Shown here piece by piece: positions 57,596 through 64,000 of a stretch of 64,000 nt of DNA (positions are counted from its first letter, which is position 1; every line of letters begins with the position of its first letter). Location of the stretch: positions 558,001 to 622,000 of the forward strand of contig NZ_JBDPLH010000002.1 of the NCBI RefSeq assembly GCF_040187885.1. Reading direction: 5' to 3'. The notes under the pieces were generated by a model that saw nothing but the letters and a program-made list of their open reading frames with translations, searched no databases and was not told where the DNA came from. Source of the DNA: Roseateles_E cavernae (lineage in GTDB: Bacteria > Pseudomonadota > Gammaproteobacteria > Burkholderiales > Burkholderiaceae_C). A program made the position numbers and the translations under genes.

Positions 57596-58555
57596 ATGAC
57601 CCAGAAATCTCTTCGCCTCGCCCTGCTGGCTAGCCTGTTCGCCGCCGGCCTGGCCCAGGCCCAGGAATGGCCGAATCGCACCGTCCGCATCATCGTGCCC
57701 TACACACCCGGCGGCACCTCGGACATCATCGCCCGCGCGATCAGCCAGCCGCTGGGCGAGGCGCTGAAGCAGACAGTCATCGTCGAGAACCGCGCCGGTG
57801 CCAGCGGCAATCTGGGCGCCGACGCGGTGGCCAAGTCCAATGACGGCCACACCCTCTTGCTGTGCGATGTGACGGCGCTGGCGATCAGCCCCTCGGTCTA
57901 TACCAAGCTGGGCTTCGACCCCAGCAAGGACCTGAAGGGGGCGGCGATGCTGGCTTACTCGCCCCATATGCTGGTGGTCCACCCCTCGGTGCCGGCCAAC
58001 AATCTGAAGGAGCTGGTGGCGCTGTCCAAGACCAGCAAGATGGATTTCGCGGTCACCGCCGTCGGCAGCGCCCCCCATGTGGCGGGCATGGCGGTGGCCG
58101 AGATCACCGGCGCGAAATGGGAGTACATCCCCTACAAGGGCGGCTCCCAGGCGATTGGCGACACCATCGCCGGCCAGACCCAGGTGCTGATGAACGGCAT
58201 GCTGGCGACCCTGCCCTCGGTGCAGGCCGGCAAGCTCAAGGTACTGGGCGTCTCCAAGGCCACTCGCGTGCCGCTGCTGCCCCAGGTGCCGACCCTGGCC
58301 GAGCAGGGTGCGACCGGCTTCGAATCGGGCACCTGGCAGGGCATTCTGGTGCCCGCCGGCATGCCGCCGGCCGCGCTGGCCAAGCTTTCGGCCGAGCTGA
58401 TACGCATCATCCGATCGCCGGACCTGCGCGCCCGCCTGGCCTCGCAGGGCGCCGAAGTGCACACGATGTCGCCGACCGAATTCACCAGCTTCTTCGCGCG
58501 TGAGCGCAAGAGCTGGGCCACCGTGGTCGCCAAGAGCGGGCTCAAGCTCGACTGA
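57596..58555 (+). CDS. Bug-family (TctC-like) substrate-binding protein 2
   Basis: The 319-residue protein has a signal peptide ending LAQAQE and the Bug signature RIIVPYTPGGTSDIIARAIS with NRAGASGNLGADAVAKSND. It is distinct from the Bug protein two genes upstream and lies between gudD and garL, preceded by GGAGA. It probably binds a dicarboxylic sugar acid. No TctA or TctB is in the window. Confidence 0.9.
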   Translation: MTQKSLRLALLASLFAAGLAQAQEWPNRTVRIIVPYTPGGTSDIIARAISQPLGEALKQTVIVENRAGASGNLGADAVAKSNDGHTLLLCDVTALAISPSVYTKLGFDPSKDLKGAAMLAYSPHMLVVHPSVPANNLKELVALSKTSKMDFAVTAVGSAPHVAGMAVAEITGAKWEYIPYKGGSQAIGDTIAGQTQVLMNGMLATLPSVQAGKLKVLGVSKATRVPLLPQVPTLAEQGATGFESGTWQGILVPAGMPPAALAKLSAELIRIIRSPDLRARLASQGAEVHTMSPTEFTSFFARERKSWATVVAKSGLKLD

Positions 58556-58580
58556 TGGACGGCCCTTCCGAAAGACGCTT

Positions 58581-59357
58581 ATGCCTACGCCTTACTGCAA
58601 CTTCCCCAACAGCCTGCGCCAGCGCCTGCTGGCCCGCGAACGCCTGATCGGCTGCTGGTGCTCGCTGGCCAATCCGATCAGCACCGAGGCGCTGGGCGTG
58701 GCCGGTTTCGACTGGCTGCTGCTCGACGGCGAGCACTCGCCCAACGACGTGGTCAGCTTCGTGCCCCAGCTGATGGCGCTGAAGGACAGCGTCAGCGCGC
58801 CGGTGGTGCGCCCGTCCAGCAACAACCCCATCGAGATCAAGCGCCTGCTGGATGCCGGTTTCTACAACTTCCTCGTGCCCTTCGTCGAAAGCGCCGATGA
58901 GGCCCGTCGCGCCGTGTCGGCCACCCGCTATCCGCCGCAAGGCATCCGCGGCGTGTCGGTGTCCCAGCGCAGCAACCGCTACAACACGGTGCCTGGCTAC
59001 TTCCAGGGCATCAACGAGCAGATCAGCGTGATCGTGCAGATCGAGAGCCCGGCCGGCGTGGCCGCGGTCGGCGAGATCGCGGCGGTCGACGGTGTCGATG
59101 GCGTCTTCATCGGCCCCTCGGACCTGGCTGCCGGCTACGGCCACCTGGGCAATGCCAACCACCCCGAGGTGCAGGCCGCGATGGCCGAGATCTTCAAGAC
59201 GGTGCAGGCCGCCGGCAAGGCCATCGGCATCCTTGCGCCGGTCGAAGCCGACGCGCGCCGCTACCTGGAGATGGGTGCGAGCTTTGTCGCCGTGGGCAGC
59301 GATCTCGGCGTCTTCCGTGGCGCGACACAAGCGCTCTGCGACAAGTTCAAGGTTTGA
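58581..59357 (+). CDS. garL: 2-dehydro-3-deoxyglucarate aldolase (GarL/HpcH family)
   Basis: The 258-residue class II pyruvate aldolase has GFDWLLLDGEHSPNDVVSFV, APVVRPSSNNPIEIKRLLDA, IVQIESPAGVAAVGEI with the metal Glu, and FIGPSDLAAGYGHLGN with the metal Asp. It splits 5-keto-4-deoxyglucarate into pyruvate and tartronate semialdehyde. Its position between gudD and garR supports GarL over 4-hydroxy-2-oxo-heptanedioate aldolase. The longer frame upstream overlaps the Bug gene and was rejected in favour of the ATG at 58581. Confidence 0.94.
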   Translation: MPTPYCNFPNSLRQRLLARERLIGCWCSLANPISTEALGVAGFDWLLLDGEHSPNDVVSFVPQLMALKDSVSAPVVRPSSNNPIEIKRLLDAGFYNFLVPFVESADEARRAVSATRYPPQGIRGVSVSQRSNRYNTVPGYFQGINEQISVIVQIESPAGVAAVGEIAAVDGVDGVFIGPSDLAAGYGHLGNANHPEVQAAMAEIFKTVQAAGKAIGILAPVEADARRYLEMGASFVAVGSDLGVFRGATQALCDKFKV

Positions 59358-59373
59358 TTCAAAGGATATTTTC

Positions 59374-60264
59374 ATGAGCAAGATCGGTTTCATCGGCCTG
59401 GGCATCATGGGCGCGCCGATGGCGCTGCGGCTGGCGGCCGGCGGCCATCAGCTCTTCGTCCATACCCGCAGCCAGCTGCGCGAGGAGGTCAAGGCGACCG
59501 GTGCCACCGTCTGCGCCAGCGCGGCCGAGGTGGCCCGTGCGGCCGACATCATCTTCACGATGCTGCCCGACACCCCCGATGTCGAGCGGGTGCTGTTCGG
59601 CGCCGGCGGCGTGGCCGAGGGATTGAGCGCCGGCAAGACCGTCGTCGACATGAGCTCGATCGCCCCGATCGCGACCAAGGACTTCGCGGCCCGCATCGAG
59701 GCGGCCGGCAGCGCCTGGCTGGACGCGCCGGTCTCCGGCGGCGAGGTCGGCGCCAAGGCCGGCACGCTGACCATCATGGTCGGCGGCCAGCAGGCCGTGT
59801 TCGACCGCATCCGCCCGCTGTTCGAGCTGATGGGCAAGAACATCACGCTGGTCGGCGGCGCCGGTGCGGGCCAGACCTGCAAGGTGGCCAACCAGATCAT
59901 CGTCGCGCTGAATATCGCGGCGGTCAGCGAGGCCCTGGTGTTCGCCTCCAAGGCCGGCGCCGACCCGGCCAAGGTGCGCGAGGCGCTGATGGGCGGTTTC
60001 GCCTCCAGCCGCATCCTCGAAGTGCATGGCGAGCGCATGATCAAGCGCACCTTCAATCCGGGCTTTCGCATTGCGCTGCACCAGAAGGACCTGAACCTGG
60101 CGCTGCAGAGTGCCAAGGCGCTGAAGATGGCGCTGCCCGGCACCGCCAACGCGGCCCAGCTGATGCAGGCCTGCGCGGCCCAGGGCGATGAGCAGCTGGA
60201 CCACTCGGCCCTGGTGCGGGCGCTGGAGCTGCTGGCCAAGCATGAGTTGGGCGGGTCCGCATAA
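59374..60264 (+). CDS. garR: 2-hydroxy-3-oxopropionate (tartronate semialdehyde) reductase
   Basis: The 296-residue beta-hydroxyacid dehydrogenase has IGFIGLGIMGAPMALRLA for NAD(P) binding, the substrate loop DAPVSGGEVGAKAGTLTIMV and the catalytic Lys in TCKVANQIIVALN. It reduces tartronate semialdehyde to D-glycerate. The ATG at 59374 follows an AAAGGA sequence, so the earlier frame that begins inside garL was rejected. Glycerate kinase follows after seven bases. Confidence 0.95.
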   Translation: MSKIGFIGLGIMGAPMALRLAAGGHQLFVHTRSQLREEVKATGATVCASAAEVARAADIIFTMLPDTPDVERVLFGAGGVAEGLSAGKTVVDMSSIAPIATKDFAARIEAAGSAWLDAPVSGGEVGAKAGTLTIMVGGQQAVFDRIRPLFELMGKNITLVGGAGAGQTCKVANQIIVALNIAAVSEALVFASKAGADPAKVREALMGGFASSRILEVHGERMIKRTFNPGFRIALHQKDLNLALQSAKALKMALPGTANAAQLMQACAAQGDEQLDHSALVRALELLAKHELGGSA

Positions 60265-60271
60265 TCGACGC

Positions 60272-61570
60272 ATGAGCTCTGCTGATCTGCTGCTGACCGA
60301 CCCGCGGGCGCTGCTGCGCCATCTCTACGATGTCGCGGTGGCGCGCGCGCTGCCCGGCCAGGTGCTGGCGGCGCAGCTGCCGCCGCCGCCCAAGGGCAGA
60401 ACCCTGGTGCTGGGCGCCGGCAAGGCCGGTGGCGCGATGGCCCAGGCGCTCGAAGCGGCCTGGCCGCGCCAGGCCCCGCTGTCGGGTCTGGTGATCACCC
60501 GCTACGACCACACGCCGCCCGGCTACCGGCCCGAGCGGCTGGAGCTGGTCGAGGCCGCCCACCCGGTGCCCGATGCGGCCGGCCGCGAGGCCGCCGCGCG
60601 CATGCTGGCGCTGACCCAAGGCCTGGGCCCGGACGATCTGGTGATCTGCCTGATCTCCGGCGGCGGCTCGGCCCTGCTGAGCCTGCCGGCGCCGGGGCTG
60701 AGCCTGGAGGACAAGCAGGCCATCAACCGCGCCTTGCTCAAGAGTGGGGCGGCCATCGGCGAGATGAACTGCGTGCGCAAGCATCTGTCGGCCATCAAGG
60801 GTGGGCGCTTGGGCGCCGCCTGCGCGCCGGCGCAAGTCCTGACCCTGACCATCAGCGATGTGCCCGGCGACGACCCGGCAGTGATCGCCTCCGGGCCCAC
60901 GGTGCCCGATGCCACCAGCTGCGCCGACGCGCTGGCGATCTGCCGGCGTTACGGCATCACCCTGCCGCCGGCCGCGCTGGCCGGGCTGGAGTCGGGCGAA
61001 TTCGAGACGCCCAAGCCCGGCGACGCCCGCTTCGAAGGCCACCGGCTGACCCTGCTGGCCACGCCGCAGCAAAGCCTGGAGGCCGCCGCCGAAGCCGCCC
61101 GCGCGCTGGGCCTGGACGCCCACATCCTCAGCGACGAGATCGAGGGCGAGTCGCGCGAGATCGGCAAGATGCATGCGGCGCTGGCACGGGCGGTGGCGCG
61201 GCGCGATGCGCCGTTCAAGAAGCCCTGCGTGATCCTGTCCGGCGGCGAGACCACGGTGACGGTGAAGGCCAAGGGTGGTCGGGGAGGGCGGGCCAGTGAA
61301 TTCCTGCTCGGCGCCGCGATCGCGCTGCAGGGCGAGCCGGGTGTGCATCTGCTGGCCGCCGATACCGACGGCATCGACGGCATCGAGGACAACGCCGGTG
61401 CCCTCGTCACGCCGACCACGCTGGACCGCGCCGCTGCGCTGGGCCTGAGCGCGCAGCGCGAGCTCGATGCCAACAACGCCTACGGCTTCTTCGCGCCGCT
61501 GGGCGATCTGGTCTCGCCGGGGCCGACCTTCACCAATGTGAACGACTTCCGGGCCCTGCTCATTCTGTGA
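60272..61570 (+). CDS. gckA: Glycerate 2-kinase (MOFRL/GckA type)
   Basis: The 432-residue kinase has the DUF4147 nucleotide domain (LVLGAGKAGGAMAQALEAAW, LICLISGG-type ICLISGGGSALLSLPAPGL, SDVPGDDPAVIASGPTVPD) and the C-terminal MOFRL domain (LLAADTDGIDGIEDNAGALV). It phosphorylates D-glycerate to 2-phosphoglycerate, ending the aldarate pathway. Start at 60272 gives the family N-terminus. The last 11 bases overlap the convergent hemerythrin gene. Confidence 0.93.
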   Translation: MSSADLLLTDPRALLRHLYDVAVARALPGQVLAAQLPPPPKGRTLVLGAGKAGGAMAQALEAAWPRQAPLSGLVITRYDHTPPGYRPERLELVEAAHPVPDAAGREAAARMLALTQGLGPDDLVICLISGGGSALLSLPAPGLSLEDKQAINRALLKSGAAIGEMNCVRKHLSAIKGGRLGAACAPAQVLTLTISDVPGDDPAVIASGPTVPDATSCADALAICRRYGITLPPAALAGLESGEFETPKPGDARFEGHRLTLLATPQQSLEAAAEAARALGLDAHILSDEIEGESREIGKMHAALARAVARRDAPFKKPCVILSGGETTVTVKAKGGRGGRASEFLLGAAIALQGEPGVHLLAADTDGIDGIEDNAGALVTPTTLDRAAALGLSAQRELDANNAYGFFAPLGDLVSPGPTFTNVNDFRALLIL

Positions 61571-62078
61571 GTGTGAGGCCGCGCCGCGCGGCCATCTCGA
61601 TACCCATCGCCTGAGCTTGCGCCTCGCCCAACAGCGCCCGGGCGGCCGGGAAGACCAGCTCGTTCTCGCTGCGCAGATGCTCGTCGTGCAGCCGCGCAAA
61701 GGCCTCGGCCGCCCGCCTCAGCGCGGCCAGCTCGGCCGGGTCGAGGGCCTGCAGCAGCGCGCGCAGCGGCTGCCATTGGGCCTCGATCTCGCGGTGCTGG
61801 GCCAGCAGCCGCCGGCAGACCGGTGCCAGCACAGCATCGCTGGCCAACGCCGGGAAGACATGCAGCTCCTCGTCCTGATGGTGCAGCGGCGCGGCGATAT
61901 CGAAATAGCGCAGCACATCGCGGGCCGCGTCCCGGGCCACCGCATCCGGCCCGGCCGTGGTCAGGTGCTCGCACAGGCGCGTCAGCAGGCTCAGGCTGCG
62001 CTCGACCCGCTCATGACAAGCCGCCAGCAGCTCGAAGGGTTGCTGGTAGCTGCTGCCGGGCTGGGGTGCGATGCGCAT
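61560..62078 (-). CDS. Hemerythrin HHE-domain protein
   Basis: The 172-residue protein is a four-helix HHE hemerythrin-like protein. Metal-type residues are visible in AACHERVERSLSLL, PLHHQDEELHVFPAL, LLAQHREIEAQW and LHDEHLRSENELVFPAA. Proteins of this type bind a di-iron centre and sense or detoxify oxygen or nitric oxide. The ATG at 62078 was chosen over a TTG 11 codons upstream. It is divergent from a Crp/Fnr-type gene with an Fnr/Dnr-like sequence between them. Confidence 0.87.
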   Translation of the reverse strand: MRIAPQPGSSYQQPFELLAACHERVERSLSLLTRLCEHLTTAGPDAVARDAARDVLRYFDIAAPLHHQDEELHVFPALASDAVLAPVCRRLLAQHREIEAQWQPLRALLQALDPAELAALRRAAEAFARLHDEHLRSENELVFPAARALLGEAQAQAMGIEMAARRGLTLTE

Positions 62079-62104
62079 GGGGCGGATTGTCGCCTGGCCT
62101 GGCT

Positions 62105-62118
62105 TTGACAAAGCGCAA
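62105..62118. promoter_or_regulatory. Degenerate Fnr/Dnr-like site
   Basis: TTGAC-N4-CGCAA resembles the Fnr/Dnr consensus TTGAC-N4-GTCAA, with a good left half and three of five bases in the right half. It lies between the divergent hemerythrin and Crp/Fnr genes. Regulatory role is a weak inference. Confidence 0.35.
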
Positions 62119-62180
62119 GGACGCCGGCACCGGTCTGGGCCACATTGCAGCCATCATCCCCCGACCGAGCCTCAGACACC

Positions 62181-62912
62181 GTGGACAGCCCCCAAGCCTC
62201 GAGATCCGGCATCGACTCCTTGGCCATCGCGCCGGGTCGGGCCTGCGCACCCGTTGCCGGCAGCGACTGGCAAGCCCTGCTGGGCGGCCCGCCGCTGAAC
62301 GGGGCGGAGCTGCACGCGCTGAACCAGATGGTGGAGCTGCGCAGCCTGAGCGCCGGCGCGCCGGTGATGCAGCGCGAGCAGCCGGCGCTGCATCTGCTGG
62401 CCGTGCTCCGCGGTGCCGTCGGGCTGGGGCAGGCCCGCCATGACCAGCCCTTCCATCTGGAGCGCACGGTGCGGGGCCCGGCCTGGCTGGACCTGAGCAG
62501 CGCCTGGCTTGCTCAGGGCTTTGCCCAGGACGCGCGCGCCCAGGGCGAGGCGCAGGTGCTGGCGCTGCCGCTGGCCGCGATGCGGACCTTGCTGAGCCGC
62601 GAGGCCTTGATGCTGGACCGCCTGATGGTGGGGCTGTCCCGCACGGTGCAAAGCCTGACCGGCACCGCCCATGACCTGATGCACAAGGATGCCGAGAAAC
62701 GCCTGGCGGCCTGGCTGCTGCAGCGTGCCGATGGCGAGACCCTGCTGCAGCTGGGCGAGCGCAAGCGCGATATCGCCGCCCAGCTGGCGATCACGCCGGA
62801 GACGCTGTCGCGCATGATGCGCCAGCTCAAGCTCAAGGGCCTGATCGAGGTGCAGGGCTATGCGGTGAGCCTGCTGGCACCGGCCGCGCTGCGGCAGCTG
62901 GCGGCGGACTGA
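62181..62912 (+). CDS. Crp/Fnr-family transcriptional regulator
   Basis: The 243-residue protein has an N-terminal cyclic-nucleotide-like barrel (from LNQMVELRSLSAGAPVM) and a C-terminal winged helix with the recognition part QLGERKRDIAAQLAITPETL then SRMMRQLKLKGLIEV. It lacks the N-terminal Cys cluster of oxygen-sensing Fnr, so it is more like Dnr or an orphan group. The frame has no early ATG; GTG at 62181 is the likely start, with TTG at 62145 as alternative. Divergence from a hemerythrin suggests response to NO or oxygen, which is inferred. Confidence 0.85.
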   Translation: MDSPQASRSGIDSLAIAPGRACAPVAGSDWQALLGGPPLNGAELHALNQMVELRSLSAGAPVMQREQPALHLLAVLRGAVGLGQARHDQPFHLERTVRGPAWLDLSSAWLAQGFAQDARAQGEAQVLALPLAAMRTLLSREALMLDRLMVGLSRTVQSLTGTAHDLMHKDAEKRLAAWLLQRADGETLLQLGERKRDIAAQLAITPETLSRMMRQLKLKGLIEVQGYAVSLLAPAALRQLAAD

Positions 62913-62918
62913 GCGAGC

Positions 62919-63953
62919 TCAGCGGCACAGTCCCAGGATGCGCTCCTCGGCCGAGCACTTGGGCTTGGCCGGTTTGGCCGTGCAATTGCGCAGCTCGCGG
63001 GTGATGGGCGTGTAATAGCTCCAGCCATTGCCCAGCTCGGGCAGGGTCAGGCTGACCTCGCGCCATTTCGGGTGCCCCTCGGACTGCAGGCGCTCGAAGT
63101 TCTGGCAGATCGAGCGGCCCAGCTTGCTGAAGTGGTCGCGCGTGCCGCGGGTGTTGTAGTCGTAGGTGACGAGGAAGGCGCCCACCGAGATCGTCGTGAA
63201 GTCCTCGCTCAGCAGGTTGGGGTAGCTGCTGGCACGCACCGTGGCCGGCGCATAGACCGTCAGCGGCGACTTGCTGCTGGGATGGGCGGGGTCGAACTTC
63301 AGGAGCTTGATGAACTTCTGCGCCTCGGGCTTCATGTTCGCGACCAGCGGCGCGGGCTGGCCGGCGGCCACCACGACCACGTCGACGGATTTGTCGCCGA
63401 TCAGCTTGACCAGGGCTTCCTCGTTGGACAGATAGCCGGCCTGCGCCTCCGGCATCGGGCCGCCGAACATCATGCGGTACAGCGTGTGCGTGATCAGCGC
63501 CGCACCGGAGCCGACCAGGCCGCCGTTGATCCTGGCGTCCTTGATCTCGTGCAGATAGTTCAGCGGCGAGTCGGCGCGCACGATGTAGTGGATCTCGGTG
63601 TTGTACAGCGGCAGGATCACGCGCAGCGGCCGGATGATGGCGGCGGCCTCGCTATTGCCGGTGTCGGCACGGTCGATGAAGGCCTGGTAGACATCGGCCT
63701 GCACGACGGCCAGCTTGACCCCGGGCTCGTAGCGCATCAGCTTGACGTTGGCGGCCGAGCCCGAGGTGGCCAGCACCTCCAGATCAATATCCGCATCGGG
63801 CGCGACGAACTTGGCCAGATCCTTGCCGATCGCGTAGTAGGTACCCTTGTCGGAGGCGGTGACGATCTTGTAGCGGGCCTGTGCCGCCGCCGTCATGGCA
63901 CTGCTGATGCCCAGAAGGGTGAGCGCGAGGCAGCGCCAGACGGTGGATCGCAT
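62919..63953 (-). CDS. TAXI-family TRAP transporter solute-binding protein
   Basis: The 344-residue periplasmic protein has a signal peptide (ending MTAAAQA) and the TAXI fold: YKIVTASDKGTYYAIGKDLA at the start, DLEVLATSGSAANVKLMRYE and VKLAVVQADVYQAFIDRADT. The C-terminal 35 residues contain several Cys (RNCTAKPAKPKCSAEERILG and LCR) that may form disulfides. TAXI proteins feed fused TRAP permeases, often for glutamate or other acids. No TRAP permease is adjacent in the window. The region 63954-64000 shows no gene. Confidence 0.9.
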   Translation of the reverse strand: MRSTVWRCLALTLLGISSAMTAAAQARYKIVTASDKGTYYAIGKDLAKFVAPDADIDLEVLATSGSAANVKLMRYEPGVKLAVVQADVYQAFIDRADTGNSEAAAIIRPLRVILPLYNTEIHYIVRADSPLNYLHEIKDARINGGLVGSGAALITHTLYRMMFGGPMPEAQAGYLSNEEALVKLIGDKSVDVVVVAAGQPAPLVANMKPEAQKFIKLLKFDPAHPSSKSPLTVYAPATVRASSYPNLLSEDFTTISVGAFLVTYDYNTRGTRDHFSKLGRSICQNFERLQSEGHPKWREVSLTLPELGNGWSYYTPITRELRNCTAKPAKPKCSAEERILGLCR

Positions 63954-64000
63954 ATCAGGGTCTCCGTGGAGCGGGGGTGCACAGGCCGAGTGCGGCCACG

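Noticed and set aside
1..64000. tRNA, rRNA, riboswitch and CRISPR signals
   Set aside because: No cloverleaf-like, rRNA-like or repeated-spacer sequence was recognised in any intergenic gap by reading; gaps are short. A covariance-model scan was not possible here.

Overview
The window is a GC-rich chromosomal segment of a Gram-negative betaproteobacterium. The likely source is Burkholderiales, near the Roseateles/Rubrivivax/Leptothrix group. This is inferred from four PEP-CTERM proteins, Bug-type and TRAP binding proteins, a membrane-bound PuuD urate hydroxylase and high-GC codon use. No rRNA, tRNA, CRISPR array or intact insertion sequence was seen. Gene density is very high: many neighbours share 4-base ATGA or GTGA stop/start overlaps, and no gene-free stretch exceeds 300 bases.

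Region 1 (1-11.1 kb) is mixed. It holds the tail of a chemotaxis receptor and a protein with three CheW domains, a glycosyltransferase, an MFS pump coupled to a WrbA-type quinone reductase with a divergent LysR regulator, an AraC regulator divergent from a second MFS pump, a YbhB-type protein, another AraC regulator, a DUF1330 protein and a glutathione S-transferase.

Region 2 (11.2-20.2 kb) is a purine/urate catabolic locus. An M20 amidohydrolase, a UraD-AllC fusion, the allantoinase PuuE and a GntR-type repressor lie on the minus strand. UraH, XdhC and the urate hydroxylase PuuD lie on the plus strand. Two PEP-CTERM genes sit between xdhC and puuD. Two near-identical palindromes centred on TGTATACA, one at the gntR/uraH divergent promoter and one before puuD, look like the operators tying the locus together.

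Region 3 (20.3-23.0 kb) looks less GC-rich and contains two VOC-fold proteins, a small membrane protein, a decayed IS110-type transposase and a PEP-CTERM protein. It is followed (23.0-26.4 kb) by an overlapping trio: a YdeP-type molybdopterin oxidoreductase, a small unknown protein and FdhD.

Region 4 (26.4-61.6 kb) is a pectin and uronate superlocus. Secreted enzymes are a pectate lyase, two bifunctional pectate lyase/pectin methylesterase fusions with opposite domain order and an SGNH acetylesterase. Uptake and intracellular steps comprise a TonB-dependent receptor, a TogMNAB-like ABC transporter, oligogalacturonate lyase, KdgF and KduD. Free uronates enter through a DctPQM TRAP transporter and are oxidised by uronate dehydrogenase and a lactonase. 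Aldarates are then degraded by GudD, GarL, GarR and glycerate kinase towards pyruvate and 2-phosphoglycerate. An IclR-type regulator (probable KdgR) has matching GAAACA-N-TGTTTC boxes in two divergent promoters, and a FadR/GntR-type regulator has a probable operator before the aldarate operon. A two-component system, a DUF2147 protein and a DipZ-like CcdA-thioredoxin fusion sit inside this region.

Region 5 (61.6-64.0 kb) has a hemerythrin-like protein divergent from a Crp/Fnr regulator, and a TAXI-type binding protein at the edge.
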